Made by a program: the position numbers and the translations under genes | Shown: piece after piece, positions 27,745-39,544 of the stretch | How positions within the stretch are numbered: the first letter of the stretch is position 1 | How the letters are laid out: each line of letters begins with the position of its first letter | Notes under the pieces: model-generated | Databases searched by the model: none | What the model was told of the DNA's origin: nothing | What the model saw: only the letters and a program-made list of their open reading frames with translations | Assembly (NCBI GenBank): GCA_009739215.1 | Contig: VSJF01000009.1 | Coordinates: 1,054,001-1,118,000, forward strand | Direction: 5' to 3' | Source: Floccularia luteovirens | Taxonomy: Eukaryota; Basidiomycota; Agaricomycetes; Agaricales; Squamanitaceae | Length of the DNA stretch: 64,000 bases

Positions 27745-28611
27745 TGTAACTTCCGTATCTTTGCTTTAGAAATCGCTTGTACTTTAAAAGGACTCCTATA
27801 TATCCTAATTGACTTCTCGAATTCCTTACCTTGGGGTATACTACTCAAAGTATTGCCAAATGAAAAACCATTCCGTCCAGCAATTTGTCAATACATTGCG
27901 TTTCACCTGATACAGGAAGAAGGATACATCATATAGACCGACTCAAGCTACACCGACCCTATCCTCTCATTTCCCAAATCGTACCACAGCAATAGCAACA
28001 GCAACAAAAGAAGAAAAAAGGAGAGAAAGGGCTGATGAATCACAAACAAATAACCAAAAGTCACGCTTGCTGACTAAGAAAAATAAAATCCTTTTCTGTC
28101 TTTCAGAAGGCCTTGTGAATGATGGATAATTATACATTTATATGACAATTGTTTGCTTGTGTTGGGATGGATGCACAGGGAAAAGAAACGTTTAACGAAG
28201 GGCATTGGAGAACGGCACGCTATGTGACATTGGGTGGGGATTTCCTGGTAGCAGGAAGCCAGGATTGTTCGGGAAAGGCCAAAAATAAAGATGTTTGGTT
28301 TGAGAAGACGTGCTCTTTGTTCTTCTCGATAAGACGGCATGAGGGTATGATATAGTGGGGTAGTGGGTACTTGTCAGAAGCTAGATTGGAGTGGATGAAT
28401 TGCAAGCTTGTGGCGTCGCTTTGTGAAGAATCTTTCTCACTTAGCGATAAGTGGCAAGATTTTTAAAAATACAACGAGTAGAAGTTAGACCATCCATAAG
28501 ACTATAGTCCTTGAATTTGAACTATGAGGAATTGTTTCTCATCTGTAAACTGTTCATCTGGTAATATATATATATATATATTAGTCGGTGATGGGATAAT
28601 ACGGGACATCA
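27745..28611. other. Intergenic region with a TA microsatellite
   Basis: The 3' flank of the MO25 gene, including an alternating TA tract at 28564-28582. No gene is recognised. Confidence 0.5.
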
Positions 28612-29995
28612 CTAACCCTCTTTGTCATTATGAAAGTTCTTGAGGAAGTTTAGCAGCTTTTCTTTATTCCGTTTTAATATAACCTCAATCTGGGGTGGTT
28701 TCTTGGGGTTTGCAACGAACACCTGATAAGGAACGAGGCCAATGTTATTACGTTCATTGTTAATCGGCATGATAACAAAATAGATACCTTGAACACGTGG
28801 AACGCCTCAAACTGTATGTTCTTGCTCTTATCACGCAGGAGGTTCATCATCATCTTCAGGTTGGCCTCGTTCGCAATATATCGTGTCATAACATTGAAAT
28901 TGGCTCGATCCAGGAGGATTTCGCCCAAGAGTTTGAGAGATTGTCGTTTTGTGACATAGTTATTTGATAAAATGAGGGTGGTAAACGATGAGAAGAACTG
29001 TCATTTAAAAGGACAAGGTCAGGGTTGATGTCAAAATGATATCGCAATGCCCCTGGTGACCAAGCTCCTTTGTGCAGAACATGGTCGGAAGATTGAGGAG
29101 TGGTGAAATACCCCATTGAACGTATCATGGGAAATGAACCACTCGGAACAAGTAGGCATTACAATGATAGTATGGTTTACTCACCCGATCGTAGTTCTTG
29201 TCAAGATATTCTGCGACCATTGGCTTATGTCTTGTCAAAGTCTCTTTCAGATTTGCGAATGCATCACATGATATGCCGAACGTAGTTGTCTCAATGTAAT
29301 GAGGGTATTTGTAGAATCTAAAATCAAAGTATGAGAGGGGAAATGAAAAGTTGGGCGTGAAGGAACGTAACTGGTCTGAATGCAACAAAATCTTGCATAG
29401 TGCTTCATGGCGAAGCATTTCCTTCAATATCATTCCAGTATTCAACGCAACCTCCTCATTCTCGTACCCAGCAAGGGTGGTAAAGATAACCTCATGCCTC
29501 CCAGTAAGATACTCCACAGTCGGGTAGCGCGATCCAATTTGTCGTCTTAGTAAATTGTTAAAGATTTGCACGACTTCCTTGCGTGACTCGAACTCGAAGC
29601 GGGCGATATTCTGTACCAGAAGGAATAGTAGATCAGAGTTGTAGGTCTCCTGAGCGAGCTGTGCCACCAGCTCCGGAGCTGGTTCTGCAGAAAGAAGTCA
29701 ACTTCGGTTAAGAGACAAGATGTGGTTTATCAACATACCACCATCTCCATAAAGAATTGCTTTGATCTGCTGCAAGTTCTTGCACACATCTTCGTTGGCC
29801 TGTTAATAAATATCATCAACACGACAGCACAGCGCATTCAGAAATGCGCAAAGCTGAAACGGAATTTCAATTCAAAAAACACACCTTCCGCCGTGACTCG
29901 CTACCAGGCGTGCCAACCTCCAAACGAGAGATGGCATCGCGCAAGCCACGTACAAGTTCTGGTGGCGTGCGTGGTTTCGTCTTAAAGAAGTTCAT
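28612..29995 (-). CDS. hymA: MO25/HymA/Hym1 scaffold protein
   Basis: Conserved armadillo-like scaffold (CAB39 family) that binds and activates STE20/germinal-centre kinases. In fungi it works in the RAM/MOR network controlling NDR kinase, cell polarity and septation. The Met at 29995 opens the family N-terminus [20 protein letters not shown]. Exons join to [145 protein letters not shown] and the C-terminus [14 protein letters not shown]. Length is about 330 residues, normal for the family. It has about six short introns. Confidence 0.95.
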
Positions 29996-31755
29996 CGTGA
30001 GAGGTGATGAGTTACTGTTTTATAAGAGATAAGGAGGAGGATTGTGCGGTAGGAAGAGGAGATGTATTTGGAATGATTGGATTAAACAGCAATCCTCACC
30101 AGAACTGCCTCAATATTATGGTTCGTTTTCGGCCCGGTCCACCGGCTCTCAATATATCAAACACCGTTCCTTATAACTTAATCTTCTACCTCTACCACAA
30201 CTGATAAACATCAACTATCCACATGTTACTTGCTCACTCCTACAAGGGACTTTCCCCGACACCAGCTCGGGGCTGCACAATTTATCAGTGATTGTTTCTC
30301 CGACTGAGTCCTCATCTGAGGTGAACAATTATCGGTTACTGGGCTTTAGAGACACTTAGGATCCATGTGGAATTACACTTTGACGCCCAGGTCATCAAAC
30401 CACGAGGAACACCGATTGAATGTAATGACAGCCGCGGTAACGTTTTGTTTCTGCCTGGCCGAGACTGTTCAGCTCGATTCCTCGGAGAACAATTGCGTCG
30501 AACGTTATATCCATGACTGGAATATCGCTGTCCACAACCCACGTGAAGATGACAGTGATCTTGGAAAAAAAAAGATAAACCATCGCTCGGAATTGCTCCT
30601 GCAACTAGAGTACGAACTTGTCACTCGCTGCTCTCCTGGACTCACTTTCCTCAAGATACAGCAAGTAATCCTCCCTTGCTCTTGATGTGTACCAATATTT
30701 GATGGAACTTGGCCACACGGGTTTCAGAAAGTTGCTACGACTGATGTTTTCGGCTATAACATCCTGCCCGGCCTCTTTGTGCACGTCTGAATACCATCTG
30801 TGCTTCGGTGATAGGAGTACCGTCAGTCGTTACAGCACGTCATTAAATACCAACATACGCGTGCTTGTGGGTGACACATTTCTCACACTTGACTGGTTGA
30901 GAGACCTGTAATGTATGCGAGGGTATAATAACAACTCCTTTGCCTGACCGAAAGTCATTCTACGGGTTTATAAACGCTACACTTGTCATGGGTAGACCTC
31001 ACTGAAACGCATTGTTTCACCCAGTGAGTAGCTATTATCATGGTTTAATGCATTAACTCATTCGTGTTTTGAGAAAAAATTGTCGTTGAAAAAATGAAAA
31101 CTTCTTTTTTTAAATTTCCACTAACAAGCTTCATGCACATCTGATGTGGTCCTTCGAGGATTTGACAAAGCATAGACGTTGAGGAGGCAGAAGCCGGTGG
31201 CTTGTGGTATCGTTCGTGACTGGGGTCGTTTTGTTTGCGGAAACGCCCATCATGCACATTCAATGGATGTGTAAGTACACAATAGCTTACATCTACGTTC
31301 GGGTCTGGCCCAGAAGCTTTTTTTAATTAATGTTTTTTGTACAAATTATATACAACACGATTATGGATTGTCGTTGACGGTCATCATCGGAAACACATCT
31401 CGTGCTTGTAACCTTAGCAAGAGAAAGTAACTGTAAGTTGTTCAAATTCATCTAGTCACTACATTCTTATTACCTTCTCTCTTGTCCGACAATACTGTAG
31501 TCGACATAATCGAAAACCTTGAAAGTAATATAACCAACGTCCCGGGCGCTTAATTACAATACAATCAAACCTGGTGGGAAATGCTATGGCACCTCGAGGG
31601 GAACTCGTGCAGACTGCCACCACTCTCATACCCATCCTCATAACCATCCCACAGTCGAGAACTTTGCTCATCAATACCGTACGTCTTGTTTGATCTGTTC
31701 ATTGCGACAAACAACATACATATAACATTCCCCATATCTAGCATCCATCCTCACG
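29996..31755. other. Upstream flank of the intact NLR gene (duplicated segment)
   Basis: From about 30110 this stretch is related in patches to 41150-42290. Shared pieces include the GTTCGTTTTCGGCC block, the TTTTCGGCTATAA block (30748 versus 41319) and the GTTGACGGTCATCA block (31372 versus 41958). The part from about 31280 also matches, inverted, 59053-59540. About 400 bases at 30300-30690 have no counterpart at 41 kb. No gene is recognised. Confidence 0.6.
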
Positions 31756-34700
31756 ATGTCCCCATCAAGAAGAGATCAACGTATAATTGACACCCTTACT
31801 GTCGCAAAGCAGACCCTTGATACTGCTCAAGGCCCACTCAACCTGGTTCCCATTCCTGGCTTGTCGAGTGCCGCCTCAGCATTGTCAAGCTTGATTGTCA
31901 TGATTTTGGTACGTGTATAATATACTTTTCTACCTGTATGTACGATTAAATGATTTGGTTGATCAGGTTGCCGAAGGGAACAAAGGGATACGAGAGGACA
32001 TAGCAAAGCATATACAGGAGCTCACATCGATCATCGAACGAACAAGGAAAAAGGCCGAGTCTGTTTTGGGGACTGATGACGAAAATGTGACAAAAAGTCA
32101 TCTGGTAAATTCACCCGAGCTTATAGAGAGAGTTGCCGCTCTCGAGAAGTGAGTTGTTATGATACTAATCATATACTTTTCTTATGGACTGATATTTGCA
32201 GAGACCTGAAGGACCTGACGGATGAAACAAAAAGTCTTGAAACAGGAGTTCTCGGATTTCTTTTGACGAAGAAAAATGCGGATACGTTATCGAGAATCAG
32301 GACCGGCATTGATGATGCAACAAGAAAATTCTATGTATGCATTTGGTTCCAACTGACACTGCATCCTGACATATGGTACAGATTCAAGGTGGAATGACGG
32401 TGGAAATGTTGATCAATGGAATTGTAACTGATATCCAGGTTTGAATCTTGTTCTGTGCTGCTAGACAATCATTCTGATATGAATTCATAGCAAATCAAGC
32501 ACATTCAACGGCAGGAGCGTGAACGTGCAGAACGAGAACGTAAGTTCCTCGAATTAACAAGATAGCTTTCTCATCACAGAGCTTGTAGTCGACGAAAGGG
32601 CACTCAAAGATCTCCCGCACGTCAATGCTGCCTACTCTTCTGCATCAAACCCAACAAAGTCAGGAACACTCGAAGGCACCCGAGTTGCTTTACTTGATGA
32701 GATCACTCAGTGGTCTCTCCGGTCACCCACAAGTGATGACAACTCTTTCATATACGTTCTGAGTGGAGGAGCCGGCACTGGTAAATCCACAATCGCTTTC
32801 GAGATGGCACACAGATTGGAGAACGTAGGAGCACTTGGTGCTTCATTTTTCTTTGTCCGTGACGCAAGCCTCTTTAATACAACTACATATGTATTGACAA
32901 CAATTGCTTACCAATTGGCACATAACCACACAACCCTGTACCCTCACATCGCAAAAGCTGCTCGGGAGTATAGTCGCAGAGGCAAACAGGGTGAAAAACT
33001 TCAAATGGACCTCGACAATCTAATTATCAAGCCATTGAAGAATGTCGAGGCATCACACCGCCCAATCATACTTGTTTTCGATGCACTCGATGAGTGCACC
33101 AAAGCAGCCCAGGGTGAGGTCGTCCGACTCCTTTTCCTGTTCATGGAACGGCTCCCGGAAATCCCATTTCCTGTCCGGATACTGGTTACTACCAGACCAG
33201 AAATGAAGATTGAAGCAGCTTTCAACACCGAAAAGCTTCGCAAAGTGTCAAAGCCATTTAAATTACACGAAATACTCAGACAGATCGTCGATGGAGACAT
33301 CAAGCTGTTCTTGGATACGAAACTGAGGGATCTCAGCTGCTGGGAGGCGGTATTCAGCAGCATTCCTAGTGTTGTTGAAAACCTTACGAATCTTGCTGCC
33401 GGATTATTCATCTATGCCGATACTGTCGTCAAATTTTTGGAAAATAATCCATATCATGCGGTTGACGTCCTCGAGGCTATCTTATCCGATAATCCATCAG
33501 AAGCTGCATTCACTCTGAAGAATCTTGATCGACTATACATTGCTGTATTGCAGAATGCACTCAATGATGATAACCTCGACATTCCGGACATGAAGAAATA
33601 TATCCAAATTGTACTCGGTAGTCTCGCTTTACTTCAAGACCAGGTATCGACATCCGGGCTGAATGATTTGATCGGCGTTCCAATGCGATTCATCCGGGAT
33701 ATTTTGGCTCGGCTAGGTTCGATCATCGTGAAACCGGAACTGGACGAGGTCAATATTCGAATGCTACATGCGAGCTTCCCGCAATTCCTCGTCGATATCC
33801 AACGCTGTACTGATTCCAAGTTCTACATTGACCCATCTGTGCACCACCGTCGTCTTGCATTGACTTGTCTGGAGGTGATGAATATGAGGAACCCACCAAA
33901 AAGAAACATATGTGGGCTGGATGATCCGACGATAATGAAATCAGACATCCCCGGCCTGCACGATTCTGTCAAGAAGCATATCCGACCAAGTTTACAGTAT
34001 TCTTGTGTTCATTGGGCTTCGCATTTATCACAATGCAATGATCCAGGTCAGGATATCTTGGATGCAGTGACGGAATTCACGCGGACGAAACTTGTAGCAT
34101 GGGTGGAGGTGCTCAGTTACATGAACCAACTTGAAGCTGCTGTTCCAGCTTTGCTTGTTGCACTTTCATGGTGCGAGGTGTGTAGTTGATTGATTCAAGT
34201 AATATAAGCAAGCCTGAAATATTTTTGTTAGGTCCATATGCAGGACAGGGACAGGAATGAAATCGTTCAGTTAATCGATGACACTCACCGACTAGTTTTG
34301 CAGTGTTACACACCTATCAATGATTGCCCCGAACACCTGTATATCTCTGCATTTCCACTAGCACCATCATGTGTCCTCACCACCCGCTACAACGATTTTA
34401 ACAAGATACCAACCTGTGACCATACTATTATAACGTCAATGATGCCTCGAGATTCAGCATGGGGTGCTCGTCTCCACACAATCCCAATAGATGCAAGAGA
34501 TTGTCGTGCAATGATTTCCCCTAACGGGAGATTGATTGCGTCTGGGTCCAAAAATGGGGAGGTGTGCATATGGGATGCTAACATTGGATTTTTGAAGAGG
34601 ACCTTAGCCGGGCATACCGACAGTGTTCACTGTGTTGCATGGGCCCCTGATGGGGAGTCGCTTGCTTCTGGTTCTGCTGACGGGACATTTCGTGTCTGGA

Positions 34701-36148
34701 ATGCTACATCTGGTGCACAAGTACATATCCAGTATGTGCAAATCAGAAATTGCACAGTATACACTATATCATGGAATCGAGACGGAACACAGCTTGTTAC
34801 TGGGGCTGATCCTGGTGGGGTACATGTGTGGGACATCGTGATTGGCAAGGAGTTGAAGGAGAAAATATCTATTCCTGCAATAAAGGATGTGTTGGCGATA
34901 TCGAAGGACCTGGGGCGTGCATTAGACTGGATAGCTAGAAGAAAGCTTCGAGTGTGGGATATCGGATGTGAGAATGGTAAGATTTTGAAGGAGCTTCCTC
35001 TACAATTCCTTTTCTTCGCGGCTGTGTTTCTACACGGTGACACACGGGTTGCCTTCTGTGGAAAGGACGATGCGATCCATGTGTGGGACTTAGAATCTGG
35101 CGAATGCACTGCCAAAGTCACAATGGAATCCGCGATCGCACTGCAGGGCAAGGCTATCATCTACGGCATCGCTGTTTCCCCAAACGGAAAAACTCTTGCT
35201 TCGTCTACCGTTGACAAAATCTATTTCTTCAACGCGAAATCTTGGGAATCGCTTGGTTCCTTCAGAGGCTATTTTCAAGACACCGCATCATTCTCTCCCG
35301 ATGGTCGTCGCCTCCTGACATCACTTTTTACAATCAATATGTTGGACTCGTCTTCCGTGCTTGCACCAAAACCACAACTCACACCATCTGATCTATCGCC
35401 TTCATCATCACCGATTGTAAAGCACGACTCATACATACATTTCGTAGCTATCTCCTTGGACGGCTCACGAGTAGCGGCTGTGTCTACTGATGTAGTCAGT
35501 GTGTGGTCTCTCAAATCTGCATCACTGTTGTGCATTATTCGGGGATATTTTCTTGGTAACATTGCCTTCTCCCCTGACGCGCAGAAGATTGGGGTCATTG
35601 AAGATAGCAAGACCCGTGTATGGGATATTACGACTCCTCAACCTGGTTTGGTGCAGAGCATATCTACTGCAAATCGTGAGAATGATAAAATCGCGTGGTC
35701 CTCCGATGGACTTTGGATCGCGTGTCCAGCATATGACCCTAATAATAATACCACACGAGGGATGGGTATATTTGATGCAGTGACAGGCGAGCTTGTCAGA
35801 TACCTAGTGCGCAACAATGACGAAATGCTTTTGGAAGTAGAGTTTTCGCACGACAACATTTTGTTATATTTCCGATGTGGCAGGGATCATACAATATTCA
35901 AATGGAAGGAAGGGAAGAAAGTCGACTTCGTACAGCACAAGTGGAAAACAGATATACAACAGAGGATGGATTTCCACAAGGGTGAATGGATTATACGCGA
36001 GCGGGACGGGAAGAGATTATGTTGGGTACAGGAAGCATACCCGGAACGCATTGTGCGGTCGGGCAATTATTATGCTGTGGGTAGGGAATCAGGGCGGCTA
36101 GACATTTTACACATCGAGGGAAGTTCTGTAGACACGACAGAAGATTAA
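31756..36148 (+). CDS. NACHT-WD40 NLR-like protein with helical N-terminal domain (intact copy 1)
   Basis: Seven exons (31756-31908, 31967-32148, 32202-32334, 32382-32438, 32491-32539, 32580-34177, 34232-36148) sum to 4089 bases, 1362 residues, without a frame break. Residues 1 to about 165 form a helical domain (LNLVPIPGLSSAASALSSLI, EGNKGIREDIAKHIQELTSI) that resembles the MLKL/HeLo-like four-helix domains of fungal NLRs; this call is by pattern only. A short Glu/Arg coiled coil follows (QERERAEREQ). The NACHT has Walker A GGAGTGKST at about 254-262, Walker B LVFDALDE at about 355 and sensor ILVTTRPE. About 11 degenerate WD repeats run from about 800 (VCIWDA, TFRVWNA, VHVWDI, AIHVWDL) to the end. 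Such proteins act as STAND sensors in fungal self/non-self recognition and regulated cell death. Confidence 0.92.
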
Positions 36149-37446
36149 TAGATTCTTATATTCTCAAATGTACTTAGTCTTACAAAATACAGCATCGCGA
36201 AACACCTCATCACCTCCACCAATCGCAAGCTGTAAAACCAAAATTCACTATACATATATCTTCTGTCCCCACAAGTTTCTCCGAACTGACTCCACGTCTA
36301 CTTCACCCTCTGAACAACATGCAGAGACAGTTGGGGTTTGCAATTTTGTTCATGTGTAACGAAGCACATTGGGTGGACGTAAACTCGCCTTTTGAGTACC
36401 GCTGTTTAACTGGCATGAAATACCTGGGTGTATCTGTTGCTGCAATTGATTGGAGTAAATTAATTATCAAAATAAGAAGAAGAGCTGTACAATGGCAAGG
36501 CCTACAAGGTCCAACGATGTCAAATTCAGTTTTGAGAGACTCTCCCATAGGCCGTACCGGCGCCGAGATGTTGTCGGGTGTCAGCGGCTGTGTAGATGGT
36601 ATGCTATTGCGGATTAAAGGTCACGATAAACATGAAGGAATTATCTACACCGAGACAGTCCCAAGCCTGGACTGCTGTCACGCCGGAGTAGCAGAGAACT
36701 GTTCTACACTGGCACTACCGAACATAAGTACCACACACCAAATTAGATGATTTGACGTGAAATCCAAAGGTGCATCATGATCCATAATGTACACCAGGGC
36801 GCGTATAACAAAGCAGAGGCAAAATATAACGTCACAACGTACTGAATGTCCGTTTCTTTTCATTGTACGCCACTTACGACGCGTATCTGACCATTTCACC
36901 TCCAGTTAACTTCCTAACCTTCGCTGGCAAGTACAACTGTACTACACAACTGGGTCCTGAACAAGAGCTGAGAGAAAGACTTGGGGAGTAATACAGACGA
37001 GAGAGGAGGGACATCCAGTAGATGTGATCGACCTACGATCCTATTTCAACACGCAGAATAAACAGATATTTTCAGGATATCATCCACCCAGAATAAATTT
37101 CAAGTTGCAACTGCACAATACAAGTGATTCTTACATGGCTGCATATAATTAAGGGATCCACCCAAATATTCTCCGCTTTGTGGACCAAGTCTATTTACTC
37201 TCCGAAACTCGGACTACATCACTCAATTGTACTGATCAAATATCATGAACTCTTCCACATATACTGTGGGGAAGCTGACCCCTGTGGGTTCAGTAAGGAT
37301 GAAGGATGACGGAGAGAAGCTTGAGGGATTAGTTATGTTTTTCGGTTGCTCAGGGTGTTTCGAAAAAGATGTATATATGTGTGAGACGGTTACAGGTGTT
37401 GAGCAGTATTAAGTAGGAGATGAAGGAGAAATTTCAGGAAAGTAGT
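36149..37446. other. 3' flank of NLR copy 1, partly duplicated
   Basis: The first 360 bases or so (to about 36510) match, inverted, the 3' flank of copy 2 (about 54190-54508), including a small open frame MSTSPSEQ in both. The remainder has no recognisable gene. Confidence 0.55.
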
Positions 37447-39544
37447 CTAGACAAAGGGAAAACATAGGTGAAAGGCAACATGTGCGTGCGCGTACAATCC
37501 AATCTTATCTAGAATCATGTGATAAGGAAACAGAAACGGAAAGGAAAACCACGTCCAACGGTAGCCCAAAGGCCTACCCCACAATACGAAATTTTCTATC
37601 ACATACATTGAACCAACACTATTGACACCATTTTGATGAATGAAACTGCTAGGTCCAGAGCGTTGCATATTCAATCGAAATGACTTCCTAAAATTCAATC
37701 TAATTGATTCACGTGAGAAGGTACGTCTGCATGACTTGGTGAAAATAATACCCACGTTGCCAGTATACAAATGACATATACTTACAGCATACTGTAAGTG
37801 AGCATTCGATCCAGTACATAGAAAAATGCACACACATTTTGGAAGAACTTCAAGGAGTCCAGTATACGCTGCGCTCCCCACATTCAACTGTAATAATTGC
37901 TGTGGTCAGGAGTTTCGTGGAAGATAAAAGGACGGACAACAATCAAACTTGCCAAGTTTCCCACACTGCATTAGCCGTCAATGACCTAACTCCCAGGAAT
38001 GGGTGGACCGAACCTTGTCATTATTCCTGTACTAATGGTGTACATCTTCAGCAACCTAAGTATAGAGTCTGTACTGGATGAGAAAAAGTATGAATTACAC
38101 CGGCTCATTCAGGATAACGTTTACGGCACTCACCGATCACAACCAGTGCTGAACTTATGCAGATACCATCCCATGGATGAAGAGATGCAAATGTCAGTGA
38201 CAAAGGCGACAGCAAGTTCAGTTTCAAAAACACGCTAAGTAGAAGAATCAGAGCATTACATGTACTACTTGGCTGTTGACCAACATGATAACTTTGATCC
38301 TTCGGATTGAAGGTAGAGCTGTTGTTCAGCCTAGAGAGAACAACACTGAGCAACTTAGACCTAATAGAGTGATGATGTTACCCACAATGGAATGGTTGTT
38401 ACTAGTATAGAATCATTTGTCAACTGAAGAGTGCTGGAGGGCATGTTCAACAGGCTTTTGTGTTGACTGCTTACCCGTACCAGCGCCTAGTATGGTCAGA
38501 ATGTGAAGAAATTTGAATTAGTTCATAGACGAATTTCCTTCAAAATGTATACCTAATTGGACAAGGAATAATAAAATCTAAGATAATATGAATTTTGGTG
38601 AGTGGAGTGTAATTGATAGAAAGTGTATAAATCATACCAATAGCATCAAAAGGAAACGAGGAGTATTCCCCTTTGTGACTAGAATTTATGAGTTGAATAA
38701 GATAAAACAGGTTATTATATAAAATAAATTTTACGCCTCCGCAGTCTCCAGATGTAAAAGCTAAGTAGAGGTAGGTCAATACTTCATGACGTCTATCACA
38801 GAGGGTTAATAAATTTTACCCTGTTGTCATCAGAGCGATTAAAACCTGGTGAAATAATTGTGCTCAATGTTCTAACAGGGATATAATCGAAGTGTTACAC
38901 TATTTAATGCCCAGAGCTGTTTATGTTAGATAAATGTCACCGTGTATTGTATATAATGTAATGGTACTCTTACCCCTATTGACCTTGAGAATAAATGCCA
39001 TTTTGTCAGGATAGAGATAAAGAATAAAAGCTGTGAAAATTGACGTGCCAAATTGATATATCGAGATTTGAGACATTCGAATGAGAAGTAATCAGAGAGA
39101 AATAGCTGTAGGAACTATTTTGTATGCAACATCCATTTCACAAAATCAAGCACTGACTTGAGATGTATAATTGCCATGGAGTGCGCAATGTCAACAAACC
39201 TGAGAAGAGGTAAGTAAAACAATTATTAAGATGTAAGTTAGCAGCATACCAAAGGGCGAACACCTGAAGCATACGTGTAGTAAGTACCAGAGTATAATGT
39301 TTTGTTTCAACGAGAGAAAAAACGCACAAAAATTCTGAGCCAGATGTTGTCATGAGGGTAAAAGCGGAAGTACCAGTACGTTTGTTGTATTACGAACCCT
39401 GTAAATCTGGAAAGATAGTTCAGTAGGAAGGATGAGAAAGAAACAGGTTGTATACATCATGCAGATGAAAGCACCTAGGAGTTCCGAAGAAAATTCAGCC
39501 TTAAATGGCTGAAAATGGTCATGCTCAAGATAGGGAGAGTCCAT
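37447..39544 (-). CDS. DUF6534-type integral membrane protein, many short exons
   Basis: Seven-helix protein of a large Agaricomycete family (DUF6534), function unknown. Read from the Met at 39544: MDSPYLEHDHFQPF, then helix 1 ELLGAFICM joined across an intron to IFTGFVIQQTYWYFRFYPHD, then VFALW joined to FVDIAHSMAIIHL, then SYSYFSLITSHSNVSNLDIS. Further on, at about 38235-38150, come ETELAVAFVTDICISSSMGW and, across GTGAGT...CATCCAG, TDSILRLLKMYTISTGIMT, the family's most characteristic block. The C-terminal helix is AFFYVLDRMLTYSMLRTFSR, then a hydrophilic tail to the stop at 37447. The middle third (38350-38990) is very AT-rich and I could not join its exons, so either helices 3-4 are hidden there or the gene is partly decayed. 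Confidence 0.6.

Noticed and set aside
28564..28582. TA tract as a TATA box for a plus-strand gene
   Set aside because: It lies directly beyond the MO25 stop codon and no plus-strand gene follows; a simple microsatellite is enough.
33001..33411. Long antisense open frame opposite the NACHT domain of NLR copy 1 (and its mirror at 57271-57681)
   Set aside because: It is the complement of a conserved coding exon and appears in both copies only because the sense gene is conserved. Its Ser/Arg-rich composition is that of a reverse-frame shadow.
34627..35160. 177-codon antisense frame opposite the WD40 repeats
   Set aside because: Shadow of the sense coding region; no start context or domain.
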